A stretch of 64,000 nt of DNA from Corynebacterium marinum DSM 44953. Lineage in GTDB: Bacteria; Actinomycetota; Actinomycetes; Mycobacteriales; Mycobacteriaceae. The stretch spans positions 2,294,001 through 2,358,000 of the forward strand of contig NZ_CP007790.1 in assembly GCF_000835165.1 (NCBI RefSeq), in the 5' to 3' direction. The stretch's first letter is position 1; each line of letters starts with the position of its first letter. Shown here in pieces: positions 1 through 8,181 of this stretch. Both the position numbers and the translations under genes were made by a program. The notes below the pieces were generated by a model that ran no database searches, was not told where the DNA came from, and saw nothing but the letters and a program-made list of their open reading frames with translations.

Positions 1-575
1 AGGAGGACTTCCGGCGCGACGCCGGCATCCTCGACGGCGTGGCCATCATGGGCACCGACGCCGACGAGCCCGCCGACATGGTGTGGGCTCGTCCCGCCGT
101 CACCGTCACGGGTTTCACCTCGACCCCCGTCGCCGAGGCCGTCAACGCCGTGCCCGCCACCGCCGCCGCGCAGCTCAACCTGCGGGTGCCCCCGGGGATG
201 GACACCGTGGAGGTGGTGGAGAAGCTCGAGAAGCACCTCAGGTCCCGCACCCCCTGGGGCGCCCACGTGGACGTGCAGATCGGCGACATCAGCAACCCCT
301 TCGCCACCGACGTCGGCGGCCCCGCCCTCACCGCGCTCGGGGACAGCCTCGCCGCCGCCTATGGCGCAGACCAGACCGCGACCGTGGGCTCCGGCGGATC
401 CATCCCGCTCACCCTCGCCCTCCAGGAGCAGTTCCCCGCCGCCGAAATCGCCGTCTACGGCGTGGAGGAGCCGCAGTCGACGATCCACTCCCCCGACGAA
501 TCTGTGGATCCCACCGAAATTATCTGCATCGCCGCGGCCGAGGCCGCGTTCCTGCAGGCCTGGGAAGGAAAATAG
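1..575 (+). CDS. M20 family dipeptidase, C-terminal part (5' end outside window)
   Basis: The reading frame enters at base 3 and ends at TAG 573-575, leaving about 190 C-terminal residues. They carry the lid-to-catalytic-domain return typical of M20 metallopeptidases (carnosinase/PepV type): a dimerisation-like segment with alternating strands and an LNLRVPPG strand, then a glycine-rich VGSGGSIPL motif and the late YGVEEPQSTIHSPDE segment, where a conserved His of the second metal shell normally lies. The family hydrolyses dipeptides in the cytoplasm with two Zn or Mn ions. The metal ligands of the N-terminal half cannot be checked. The next gene is separated by about 200 bases of structured leader and is probably transcribed on its own. 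Confidence 0.8.
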   Translation, partial: EDFRRDAGILDGVAIMGTDADEPADMVWARPAVTVTGFTSTPVAEAVNAVPATAAAQLNLRVPPGMDTVEVVEKLEKHLRSRTPWGAHVDVQIGDISNPFATDVGGPALTALGDSLAAAYGADQTATVGSGGSIPLTLALQEQFPAAEIAVYGVEEPQSTIHSPDESVDPTEIICIAAAEAAFLQAWEGK

Positions 576-582
576 TGCGGGG

Positions 583-612
583 TTGTGTTATCGACGCGAC
601 AGGGGTTACCCT
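583..612 (+). promoter_or_regulatory. Promoter of LeuA-domain gene leader, with palindrome over -10
   Basis: TTGTGT (583-588), an 18-nt spacer and TACCCT (607-612) fit a corynebacterial housekeeping promoter, giving a start near 618-619. A perfect 7+7 inverted repeat, GACAGGG / CCCTGTC (598-604 / 609-615), overlaps the -10 element and could be a repressor operator. Seen directly; regulator unknown. Confidence 0.5.
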
Positions 613-618
613 GTCGGT

Positions 619-783
619 GTGACGTACAACATTTCTCTTCAGCGAGTAGCCGAGGCTACACACCCCAGTGCGGGCTAGGGACTAGCTCCCCGCACCTGGG
701 GTAGTAGTCCTTAAGCCACACACCGCTGAAGAGCCGGTCCACTCAACCACAACTTCCTTCCCGAAGATACGAGGACCGTCACC
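619..783 (+). ncRNA. Structured 5' leader (candidate cis-regulatory RNA or attenuator)
   Basis: A ten-base closing stem pairs CTCTTCAGCG (635-644) with CGCTGAAGAG (724-733). Inside it are hairpin GTAGCC/GGCTAC (646-651/654-659) and a long hairpin CCCCAGTGCGGG (663-674) with CCCGCACCTGGGG (689-701, one bulge). An alternative hairpin, GGACTA...CCCC with GGGG...TAGTCC (679-691/698-710), excludes the long one. The arrangement resembles a three-way junction with switchable hairpins. A 19-codon frame, GTG 619 to TAG 678, would be leaderless and stops in the apical loop, so peptide-controlled attenuation is also possible. It is not Leu-rich and matches no riboswitch class I know. No T-run follows, so control would be translational or Rho-dependent. 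Confidence 0.45.
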
Positions 784-1302
784 ATGTTCCACACCACAGC
801 TCCCGCCACCGTCACCACCCGCACTTCCGCCGACACCGAGCAGGATCCCTTCAGTTCCCGCTTCGGCGCAGACCACCGTCTGCCCCGCGGACTGCGCGAT
901 GAAGCAGCCGGCATGTCCTGGCCGCTGTTCACCGCCACCTACGCCCCGGCCGCCGACATCCGTGTCACCGGCCTGGAGGCCACCCGCGGACGCGGCGGCA
1001 AGCAGCACTACACCGCCGAGCTGACCCACACCTCGAAGACCACGCAGCCGGTCACCGAGACGCGCGAGATCACCGCCATGGGCCCCGCCTCCGCGGTCTC
1101 CCACCTGCTCGCAGACTCCGGCCGCCACGTCGAGATCCTCTCCTTCCACCAGGCCGAGCTCTTCGAGGCGACCGTCACCTTCGTCAAGGTCGCCCACCAG
1201 CACAACGAGAACCGCCGTTCGTGGGCCATCGGTTTCGGCCCCACCCCGGAATCCTCCATCGCATCGGCACTGGCCTCCGGCGCGCAGCGCATCTACGGCT
1301 GA
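784..1302 (+). CDS. Stand-alone 2-isopropylmalate synthase regulatory (LeuA allosteric) domain protein
   Basis: This 172-residue protein lacks the TIM barrel of LeuA or homocitrate synthase. From about residue 95 it resembles the LeuA C-terminal dimerisation/leucine-binding domain: a GPASAVSHLL helix, a VEILSFHQ strand, a central strand, then RRSWAIGFG and an ALASGAQRIYG end. In LeuA that domain binds leucine and feedback-inhibits the enzyme. The first 60 residues are unlike the family. GAGGA about nine bases upstream supports ATG 784. It has its own promoter and structured leader. Possible roles (inference): amino-acid sensor, partner of full-length LeuA, or domesticated remnant. The domain assignment is moderately secure; the function is unknown. 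Confidence 0.6.
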   Translation: MFHTTAPATVTTRTSADTEQDPFSSRFGADHRLPRGLRDEAAGMSWPLFTATYAPAADIRVTGLEATRGRGGKQHYTAELTHTSKTTQPVTETREITAMGPASAVSHLLADSGRHVEILSFHQAELFEATVTFVKVAHQHNENRRSWAIGFGPTPESSIASALASGAQRIYG

Positions 1303-1348
1303 ACCCCCGCGGAGTGAGCGCGCCCCCATCCTCCCCCGAGTACCTCTC

Positions 1349-1390
1349 AAGGGCGGAACCTGACACCAGGTTCCGCCCTTTCCCTTTTTC
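1349..1390 (+). terminator. Intrinsic terminator after LeuA-domain gene
   Basis: GGGCGGAACCT and AGGTTCCGCCC form a perfect 11-bp stem with a short loop, followed by TTTCCCTTTTT. It lies 47 bases after the stop codon. Confidence 0.9.
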
Positions 1391-1476
1391 CCGCCACGAA
1401 AGCAGCGTATGGGAATAAACACATAAATAGGGCCCCTCCCGGGAATGTGGCAGAACCATATATAACAGTCATCAGT

Positions 1477-1687
1477 TACACTGGTTCCTCGTTGGCCGCG
1501 CCGTCTTCGACGCCGCCTTTAATCTTGGGTGTTTCTCAGTGCTCTCGTCTACCCGCCACCACACCCGGCGGGGATTCGCGGGGAAGCTACTGCCGCTGGG
1601 GGCAGCACGCACGTTGGCGACGACAACAGCGGAACGCGGTTCTCGCCTTGTCCTGCCCGCCCACCAGCGAAGGGGAACCACGCAGAC
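1477..1687 (+). promoter_or_regulatory. Promoter and long leader of the mrp operon
   Basis: A -10 like TACACT (1477-1482) predicts a start near 1489, leaving an untranslated leader of about 200 nt before the likely mrpA GTG. The leader can form CCCGCC/GGCGGG (about 1553-1573) and CTGCC/GGCAG (about 1589-1604) hairpins. The mrpA frame stays open upstream to 1529 but no ribosome site supports that start. The length suggests regulation by ion or pH, but no known riboswitch consensus was recognised. Confidence 0.35.
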
Positions 1688-4627
1688 GTGCTGTTACTTC
1701 TCGCCGCTCTGACCATCGCCGCCCTGGTAGCCCCCCTGCTCATCCGCACAGTCGGCCGAGCGGCCTTCGCACTACTCGCCCTCGTGCCGGCCGCCGGATT
1801 CTTCTGGGTGCTGTCCCTGTTCGCCGGCGGGACGTTCGCCGACGACGGAGCGCTGTTCTTCACCATGGAGTGGATGCCGGCGGCCCACCTGAATCTGGAG
1901 TTCCGGCTCGACTCCCTGGCCGGGCTGTTCAGCCTGATCATCCTGGGCGTCGGCGCCCTGGTCCTGTTCTACTGCTGGGGCTATTTCGACTCGAACCCCC
2001 GCCGCCTGGCCATCTTCGGCGGGCAGATGGTGGCTTTCGCCGGGGCCATGTTCGGACTGGTGATCTCCGACAACTTCCTGTTGATGTACATCTTCTGGGA
2101 GATCACGTCGGTGCTGTCGTTCCTGCTGGTCGGCTACTACGGCGAGCGGGCGTCGTCCAGGCGTTCCGCCGGCCAGGCACTCATGGTGACCACGCTGGGC
2201 GGACTGGCGATGCTGGTGGGCATCATCGTCCTGGGCCGGCAAACCGGCATCTGGCGGCTCTCGGAGCTGCAGACCTTCCCCGAAGTGTCCACGACCCCGT
2301 ACATCACCGCCGCAGTCGTGCTCATCCTGGCGGGTGCCCTGTCGAAGTCCGCCATCGCCCCGGGCCACTTCTGGCTGCCCGGCGCGATGGCGGCACCGAC
2401 TCCGGTGTCCGCCTACCTGCACTCCGCGGCGATGGTGAAGGCGGGCATCTATCTCGTCGCCCGCCTCGCCCCCGACTTCAACGTCGTCAATGCCTGGCAT
2501 CTGGTGGTCATCCCGCTGGGACTTCTGACCATGCTCATGGGTGGCTGGATGGCGCTGCGGCAGCGCGACCTCAAGCTGATCCTCGCGTACGGCACTGTCT
2601 CTCAGCTGGGCTTCATCATGTCGACGGTGGCGGTGGGTTCGCGGGAGGCGATGCTCGCCGGTCTGGCGCTGACATTCGCGCATTCGCTGTTCAAGGCGAC
2701 GCTGTTCATGATCGTCGGCGTGATCGACCACACTACGGGCACACGCGACATCCGCGAGCTCAGCGGCCTGGGGCGGAGGCAGCCGCTGATCGCGGGGCTG
2801 GCGGTGCTCTCGGCGGCGTCGATGGCCGGTGTACCTCCGCTGCTGGGTTTCGTGGCGAAGGAGAGCGTGTTCGAAGCGGTCCTCCATGAGCAACTGCTGG
2901 TGGGCATGCCCCGCAGCCTCATGCTCGTGGGCATGGTGCTCGGTTCGGTCCTCACCGTCGCGTACTCGCTGCGGTTCCTCAACGGCGCCTTCGCCACCAA
3001 GCTGCCCAGGGACGGCGCCGACGGAGGCGCTTCGGAGCCCGTGGCGAACATGGCGCCGATCGGCCCGCGCCTGTGGCTGGCGCCGCTGGCGCTCACCTCG
3101 CTGACGCTCTACTTCGGCATCTACCCGGCGCAGCTGTCCGGCGCGATCACCTCGCACCTGGACAACATCTTCACGCTCCAGGCGGGTGAATCCGGCGGCT
3201 ACCTGGCCCTGTGGCACGGCTTCAACATTCCGCTGCTGCTCTCCGCGCTGATCATCCTGGCCGGCGCGGCCATGCACTGGCAGCGCGAAGTGGTGTCGAG
3301 GGCCCATTTCGCGGAGCCTGCCCTGGGCGACGCGGATTCCGCCTACGACTCGGTGCTGGACTTCCTGCGCCACCTCTCGCTGCGCCTGACGGCCTCCACG
3401 CAGCGCGGTTCCCTGGCAGTGAACCTGGGCATCATCTTCAGCGTGCTCATCGTGCTGCCCAGCGCGGCACTGATCCTGGGAGACCGACCCGACGTGCGGA
3501 TGGTGCTGTGGGATTCACCCTGGCAGGCCCTGGCCTCGGCCGTAATCATCGTCGCGGCGATCGCCGCGACGCAGATGGACAACCGCCTCTCCGGCGTGAT
3601 CCTGGTGGGTGTCACGGGTTACGCCCTGGCCGTGCTCTTCGCGCTGCAGGGCGCCCCCGACCTGGCGCTCACGCAGACCCTGGTGGAGACGGTCCTCATG
3701 GTCATCTTCATGCTGGTTCTGCGCAAGCTCCCGACGACCACGGAATGGACCCAGTCCCCCAAGGCGAACCGGTTCCGGGCGTGGCTGTCCGTTGCGGTGG
3801 GCCTGTCTGTGACGGTGGTGACGATGTTCGCCATCAACGCCCGCTCGCACGACCCGATCTCGGACTACATGCCCGACCTCGCCTACGACATCGGCCACGG
3901 CGCCAACGCAGTGAACGTGCTGCTGGTGGACCTGCGGGCCTGGGACACCTTCGGCGAGATCTCGGTGCTGGTGATCGCGGGAACGGGCGTCGCCTCGCTG
4001 ATCTACCGGACCCGCTCCTTCAGCCGCGCCTCGAGGCGCCCGACGCTGGCTGTCACCGGCCGCCGTTGGCTGGCCGCAGGCGTGGAGACCGAGCGCGCGC
4101 AGAACCGTTCCCTCATGGTCGACGTGGCCACGCGCATCCTGTTCCCGTCGATGATGGCGCTGTCGCTGTACTTCTTCTTCGCCGGTCACAACGCCCCCGG
4201 CGGCGGTTTCGCGGGCGGCCTGGTCGCGGCGCTTGCCTTCACGCTGCGCTACATCGCCGGCGGCCGCGCCGAGCTGGAGGAGGCGCTGCCGGTCGACGCC
4301 GGCCGCATCCTCGGCGCCGGTCTCGCCCTGTCCGCGGTCGCGGCGATCTGGCCGATGTTCCTCGGCCACCCGCCGCTGACCTCCGCGTACACCTCGGTCG
4401 ATCTGCCGTTGATCGGCAACATGTCGCTGCCCAGCGCACTGCTTTTCGACGCCGGCGTCTATCTCATCGTCGTCGGCCTCATGATGCACATCCTCTCCTC
4501 GCTGGGAGGCCAGCTCGACCTGGAGGAGGAGATGCGCAAGCAACGCGCCCGCGACCGGGCGCGCTCCATGGCCCGGGCTGCCGAGCTGCGCCAGTTGACG
4601 GGCCCTACCACGGAAGGAGACAAGTAG
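1688..4627 (+). CDS. mrpA: Na+/H+ antiporter subunit A with fused MrpB domain
   Basis: This is the large membrane subunit of the Mrp (Mnh/Sha) cation/proton antiporter, related to NuoL/ND5 of complex I. The chosen GTG gives about 979 residues, follows GAAGGGGA by about 12 bases and starts directly in the first membrane helix. The N-terminal two thirds carry the proton-channel core, including SKSAIAPGHFWLPGAM and the AYLHSAAMVKAGIY helix with its conserved Lys. The C-terminal part holds the MrpA tail and a MnhB-type domain (RILFPSMMALSLYFFFAGH, then APGGGFAGG), so no separate mrpB exists. Four bases before the stop begins the ribosome site of mrpC. Usual substrates are Na+ and Li+; role in alkali and salt tolerance. 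Confidence 0.93.
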   Translation: MLLLLAALTIAALVAPLLIRTVGRAAFALLALVPAAGFFWVLSLFAGGTFADDGALFFTMEWMPAAHLNLEFRLDSLAGLFSLIILGVGALVLFYCWGYFDSNPRRLAIFGGQMVAFAGAMFGLVISDNFLLMYIFWEITSVLSFLLVGYYGERASSRRSAGQALMVTTLGGLAMLVGIIVLGRQTGIWRLSELQTFPEVSTTPYITAAVVLILAGALSKSAIAPGHFWLPGAMAAPTPVSAYLHSAAMVKAGIYLVARLAPDFNVVNAWHLVVIPLGLLTMLMGGWMALRQRDLKLILAYGTVSQLGFIMSTVAVGSREAMLAGLALTFAHSLFKATLFMIVGVIDHTTGTRDIRELSGLGRRQPLIAGLAVLSAASMAGVPPLLGFVAKESVFEAVLHEQLLVGMPRSLMLVGMVLGSVLTVAYSLRFLNGAFATKLPRDGADGGASEPVANMAPIGPRLWLAPLALTSLTLYFGIYPAQLSGAITSHLDNIFTLQAGESGGYLALWHGFNIPLLLSALIILAGAAMHWQREVVSRAHFAEPALGDADSAYDSVLDFLRHLSLRLTASTQRGSLAVNLGIIFSVLIVLPSAALILGDRPDVRMVLWDSPWQALASAVIIVAAIAATQMDNRLSGVILVGVTGYALAVLFALQGAPDLALTQTLVETVLMVIFMLVLRKLPTTTEWTQSPKANRFRAWLSVAVGLSVTVVTMFAINARSHDPISDYMPDLAYDIGHGANAVNVLLVDLRAWDTFGEISVLVIAGTGVASLIYRTRSFSRASRRPTLAVTGRRWLAAGVETERAQNRSLMVDVATRILFPSMMALSLYFFFAGHNAPGGGFAGGLVAALAFTLRYIAGGRAELEEALPVDAGRILGAGLALSAVAAIWPMFLGHPPLTSAYTSVDLPLIGNMSLPSALLFDAGVYLIVVGLMMHILSSLGGQLDLEEEMRKQRARDRARSMARAAELRQLTGPTTEGDK

Positions 4628-5119
4628 ATGGTGGCGAACCTCGTCCTGCTGCTGGCGGCGGGCACCCTGATCTCCGCCGGTGTGTACCTGGTGCTCGACC
4701 GCGCGATGACGAAGATGATGCTGGGGCTGATGCTCATCGGCAACGGCGCGAACCTGCTCATCCTGCAGGCCGGCGGCTCCGCCGGCTCTCCACCGATCAT
4801 GGGTCGCGAATCGTTGCGCTACGGAGACGAGATCGCGGACCCGCTGGCGCAGGGGATGATCCTGACGGCCATCGTCATCGCCATGGCCATGACCGCGTTC
4901 ATCCTCACCCTGGCCTACCGCCAGTACCGTTACCGTACAGCGGACGTCATCGAGGACGACCTCGAGGACGCCGCCATTGCGGCCCGCCCCGCCACCGCGA
5001 GTGCGGCCCCGGACCACGACGCCTCCGACGACCCGTCGACCGGCCGTCTGACCAGCGAAGGCGACTCCTTCGGACCCCGCTCCTTCGAGGCACCCGTGAA
5101 GGCGGACGAAGATGACTGA
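4628..5119 (+). CDS. mrpC: Na+/H+ antiporter subunit C (NuoK-like)
   Basis: This 163-residue membrane protein is homologous to NuoK. It has three predicted helices (about residues 1-23, 30-50 and 75-100), including the GLMLIGNGANLLIL helix and the LTAIVIAMAMTAFILTL helix typical of MnhC. After residue 110 it has a hydrophilic, acidic tail of about 50 residues, longer than in many MrpC proteins. It starts immediately after the mrpA stop and overlaps mrpD by 8 bases (ATGACTGA), which indicates translational coupling. It is needed for assembly of the hetero-oligomeric antiporter. Confidence 0.93.
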   Translation: MVANLVLLLAAGTLISAGVYLVLDRAMTKMMLGLMLIGNGANLLILQAGGSAGSPPIMGRESLRYGDEIADPLAQGMILTAIVIAMAMTAFILTLAYRQYRYRTADVIEDDLEDAAIAARPATASAAPDHDASDDPSTGRLTSEGDSFGPRSFEAPVKADEDD

Positions 5120-6842
5120 GATTCTCACACCGTTCGTGGAGGCGCTGCTGCCGCTGATGCCTTTCCTCATCCCGCTGCCGGTGATCCTGCCGGCCGTGGC
5201 GGCGGCGCTGGCGCTGCTGGCGGGCAGACACCCCAACATCCAGCGCGTCATCGCGCTGGGCACCCTCATCGCGCTCATCGTCCTCACGGCGTCGATGGTC
5301 GTCGTCGTGGACCTCGAGGGCATCCAGACCGTCCAGCTCGGCGGCTGGGACGCCCCCGTGGGTATCACTCTGGTGGCCGACCGGCTGGCCACCGTGATGC
5401 TCACCGTCTCCTCCGTCGTGCTGTTCTGCGTCATGTGGTACGCCATCAGCCAGGGCATCCGCGACGGAGGGAAGGACGAACCCGTCGCGGTGTTCCTGCC
5501 CACCTACCTGCTGCTGAGCATGGGCGTGAACATGTCCTTCCTCGCCGGCGACCTGTTCAACCTGTACGTGGGATTCGAGGTGTTCCTGGTCGCCTCCTAC
5601 GTGCTGCTCACGCTGGGAGCCTCGCCCGCCCGGGTCCGCGCCGGTGTGTCCTACGTGATGGTGTCGATGGTCTCGTCGATGATCTTCCTCTTCGGCCTGG
5701 CGATGGTCTACGCCGCCGTGGGCACGATGAACCTGGCGCAGATCGGCATGCGGATGGAGGACGTGCCCACCGGCACCCGGGCGGCCATCTTCGGCACCCT
5801 GCTGGTGGCGTTCGGCATCAAGGCCGCCGTCTTCCCGCTGGACGCCTGGCTGCCGGACTCCTACCCCACCGCCCCCTCCCTGGTCACCGCCGTGTTCGCG
5901 GGACTGCTGACCAAGGTCGGCGTGTACTCCATCATCCGGATGCGCTCGGTGGTGTTCACCGACGGCTCACTGGACGGGATGCTCATGTGGGTCGCGCTGG
6001 CGACCATGCTCGTGGGCATCCTCGGCGCCATGGCGCAGAACGACATCAAACGTCTGTTGTCTTTCACCCTGGTCAGCCACATCGGCTACATGATCTTCGG
6101 CATCGCGCTGGGCTCAGCCCAGGGGTTGTCGGGCGCGATCTTCTACGCGGTGCACCACATTCTGGTGCAGACAGCGTTGTTCCTGGTCGTCGGGCTCATC
6201 GAGCGTCAGGCGGGCACCTCCTCGCTGCGGCGGATCGGTTCCCTCGCCTACACCGCCCCGGTCATCGCCGTCCTGTATTTTATCCCCGCCGTCAACCTGG
6301 GCGGCATCCCGCCCTTCTCCGGCTTCCTGGGCAAGATCATCCTGCTGGAGGCCGGCGCGAACGAGGGCGGCTTCATGGCGTGGCTGCTCATCGGCGGCGC
6401 CGTGGTCACCTCTCTGCTCACGCTCTACGTGATGGTGCTGGTCTGGTCGAAGGCCTTCTGGCGCGACCGCAAGGACGCGCCGGAGGGCAACGTCGCCATG
6501 GCGCGGCCCGCCCCGCTCGCCGACGTCACCGACGAAGTCGAGTTCCTCGAGCGTGACGACGTCGGCCGCATGCCCGTCGGCATGGTCGCCTCCACCGCCA
6601 CACTCATCGCCGCCTCCCTGGCGGTGACTGTTCTGGCCGGCCCCATCGCCAGCGTCACCGGACGCGCCGCGGAGTCCGCGCAGGACGTGAGCATCTACCG
6701 CTCCGCGGTCCTCGGGACCACCGCCGACGACCCCGGCCGCACCGTGGACCAGCGGCGCCTCGACGACGGTTCGGACACCCTCCGCAACCGGGACCACATG
6801 CTGCCCGAACCCCAGCCCGCCATCGAGGAGGAACAGTCGTGA
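5112..6842 (+). CDS. mrpD: Na+/H+ antiporter subunit D (NuoM/N-like)
   Basis: A 576-residue polytopic membrane protein of the NuoM/NuoN/MrpD family. The proton-channel motifs are visible: the LYVGFEVFLVASY helix with its conserved Glu, the FPLDAWLPDSYPTAPS loop with the following Lys-containing helix (GLLTKVGVYSIIR), and QNDIKRLLSF. About 90 hydrophilic C-terminal residues extend beyond the usual end. The ATG lies inside the end of mrpC and its stop overlaps the mrpE GTG by four bases (GTGA), so the operon is tightly coupled. Together with MrpA it forms the proton-translocating antiporter modules. Confidence 0.94.
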   Translation: MTEILTPFVEALLPLMPFLIPLPVILPAVAAALALLAGRHPNIQRVIALGTLIALIVLTASMVVVVDLEGIQTVQLGGWDAPVGITLVADRLATVMLTVSSVVLFCVMWYAISQGIRDGGKDEPVAVFLPTYLLLSMGVNMSFLAGDLFNLYVGFEVFLVASYVLLTLGASPARVRAGVSYVMVSMVSSMIFLFGLAMVYAAVGTMNLAQIGMRMEDVPTGTRAAIFGTLLVAFGIKAAVFPLDAWLPDSYPTAPSLVTAVFAGLLTKVGVYSIIRMRSVVFTDGSLDGMLMWVALATMLVGILGAMAQNDIKRLLSFTLVSHIGYMIFGIALGSAQGLSGAIFYAVHHILVQTALFLVVGLIERQAGTSSLRRIGSLAYTAPVIAVLYFIPAVNLGGIPPFSGFLGKIILLEAGANEGGFMAWLLIGGAVVTSLLTLYVMVLVWSKAFWRDRKDAPEGNVAMARPAPLADVTDEVEFLERDDVGRMPVGMVASTATLIAASLAVTVLAGPIASVTGRAAESAQDVSIYRSAVLGTTADDPGRTVDQRRLDDGSDTLRNRDHMLPEPQPAIEEEQS

Positions 6843-7348
6843 TCGACGGAATCCGCCGCCGTTTCCGCCCGTGGTTCATCGTGTGGATCACCCTCATGTG
6901 GTGCCTGCTCATGGGTGAATTCTCCTGGGCCAACTTCATCAGCGGCCTGCTCGTGGGCGGCCTCATCGTGTTCGGTCTTCCCCTGCCCGCCATGCCCATC
7001 GCCGGCCTGCAGGTCCACTGGTGGGCGCTGCTGCGGTACATGGTTTCGTGGGTGCGGGACCTCCTGGTCGCCTCGGTGAAGGTCGCCTGGCTTGCCCTGC
7101 GCCCGGCCGACCCGCCGAAGTCCGCCATCGTGCGGGTGCCCATGCGGGTGTCCAACGAACTGGTCCTGTCCTTCGCCACCTCGCTGTACAACCTCCAGCC
7201 GGGTGGTGCGGTCAGCGACATCGACATCGCCAACCGCATGTGGACCGTGCACCTGCTCGACGCCGGGGACGAACGCGCCCTCGCGCGCGAGATCGAGAAC
7301 GTCGCCGCCCTGGAACGCAACATGATCCGCATCTTCGAGAGGAGCTGA
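6839..7348 (+). CDS. mrpE: Na+/H+ antiporter subunit E
   Basis: A 169-residue protein of the MnhE family. The first about 110 residues contain two to three membrane segments (WITLMWCLLMGEFSW, ISGLLVGGLIVFGL) and an amphipathic region. The C-terminal domain is cytoplasmic and contains VSNELVLSFATSLYNLQPG, resembling the conserved family stretch of threonine/serine-containing strands. The GTG start overlaps the mrpD stop by four bases. In known Mrp systems MrpE is required for full antiport activity. One base separates it from mrpF. Confidence 0.92.
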   Translation: MIDGIRRRFRPWFIVWITLMWCLLMGEFSWANFISGLLVGGLIVFGLPLPAMPIAGLQVHWWALLRYMVSWVRDLLVASVKVAWLALRPADPPKSAIVRVPMRVSNELVLSFATSLYNLQPGGAVSDIDIANRMWTVHLLDAGDERALAREIENVAALERNMIRIFERS

Positions 7349-7349
7349 C

Positions 7350-7625
7350 ATGGACCCCGCCATCTACAACTCGCTGCTGCTCATCCCGGCGGCCTTTTTC
7401 GCCGCCGCCTTCGTCATCATGGTCTGGCGGATCCTGACCGGGCCCAACTCGATGGACCGGATGCTCGGCCTGGACGGTTTCGTCGCCATGCTGCAGTGCG
7501 CCCTGGCCACCTACATCGTGTGGACGCTGGACACCACCGTCGCCAACGCCATGCTCGTCATCGCGCTGCTCGGTTTCATCGCCTCGGTGTCCGTCGCCCG
7601 CTTCCGCAAGAGGGACGGTTCCTGA
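7350..7625 (+). CDS. mrpF: Na+/H+ antiporter subunit F
   Basis: A 91-residue protein of the MnhF/PhaF family with three predicted membrane helices. The GPNSMDRMLGLD motif between the first and second helices matches the conserved G-P-(S/T)-xx-DR signature, and the last helix ends with FRKRDGS. It begins one base after the mrpE stop behind GAGGAGC and ends one base before mrpG. In related complexes MrpF helps cation extrusion and may contribute to bile or cholate efflux. Confidence 0.92.
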   Translation: MDPAIYNSLLLIPAAFFAAAFVIMVWRILTGPNSMDRMLGLDGFVAMLQCALATYIVWTLDTTVANAMLVIALLGFIASVSVARFRKRDGS

Positions 7626-7626
7626 C

Positions 7627-8007
7627 ATGACCTACCAACTCTTCGCCGACGTCGCCTCACTGGTGCTCATCCTGGCCGGCTCGTTCCTCGTGTTCTCTGC
7701 GGCGGTCGGCGTCGCGCGGTTCCGGGACACGATGTCGCGCATCCATGCAATCACCAAACCGCAGACCACGGGCCTGATCCTGACGATCCTCGGCGCACTG
7801 CTCAAGGTCACCGGCTCGCCGGAGTTCGGGATCGCTGAGCGCAGCGATCTCGGGGTACTCATCCTGCTGGTCGTTTTCGCCGCCATGACCTCCCCGGTCA
7901 CCGCCCAGCGTCTGGGGCGTGTCTCCCGGCGCGAAGGCCTGTACGGTGCGGCCGCGGACATGTCGCGTAACGACGCCCCCGCCGACCGCTCGCTGCGCCG
8001 ACGGTAG
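7627..8007 (+). CDS. mrpG: Na+/H+ antiporter subunit G
   Basis: A 126-residue protein of the MnhG/PhaG family. Three membrane segments are seen (about residues 8-30, 42-65 and 75-92). Family signatures include GVARFRDTMSRIHAITKPQT between helices one and two and a helix-three end near ARRLGR-like residues (here TAQRLGRVSRREG). The C-terminal about 25 residues are basic. It is the last gene of the seven-function, six-gene mrp operon. A strong inverted repeat 91-125 bases downstream may end the transcript. Confidence 0.92.
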   Translation: MTYQLFADVASLVLILAGSFLVFSAAVGVARFRDTMSRIHAITKPQTTGLILTILGALLKVTGSPEFGIAERSDLGVLILLVVFAAMTSPVTAQRLGRVSRREGLYGAAADMSRNDAPADRSLRRR

Positions 8008-8181
8008 CACCGGCAAGAAGCCGCCCCGTTCCACCCTCCCCGGCGGACTGGACTTCAGGATGCGGTCCCCACCGACCTCAACGTCTACCTGCCGGTCGCC
8101 GCCGGCACCTTTGTGAGGACGGTGCCGGCGGCGGCTGCTGTTCACGGGGGCCGGCCTGGTGTTCATCGCCGGATATGTACT
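8008..8181. other. Intergenic stretch with possible decayed membrane-protein fragment
   Basis: Between the converging mrpG and hydrolase genes, the plus strand encodes two protein-like pieces in different frames: a NVYLPVAAGTFVRT-type piece (about 8063-8115) and a TM-like piece starting RRRLLFTGAGLVFIAGY (about 8125-8200), joined by a frame change near the inverted repeat. This could be a gene fossil or coincidence. Confidence 0.2.
8098..8132. terminator. 12-bp perfect inverted repeat between convergent genes
   Basis: GCCGCCGGCACC (8098-8109) and GGTGCCGGCGGC (8121-8132) flank an 11-nt loop. There is no T-run on either side. Its place between converging genes suggests a bidirectional transcription barrier. 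Confidence 0.5.

Noticed and set aside
1529..1687. N-terminal extension of mrpA from GTG 1529
   Set aside because: The 53 extra residues are Pro/Gly-rich and not a membrane segment, and no ribosome site precedes 1529. GTG 1688 is better.
1772..5503. Long minus-strand reading frames across the mrp operon (1772-3373, 3515-5503)
   Set aside because: They are Arg/Gln/His-rich antisense shadows caused by high GC, with no recognisable domain or start signals, opposite clear mrpA, mrpC and mrpD.
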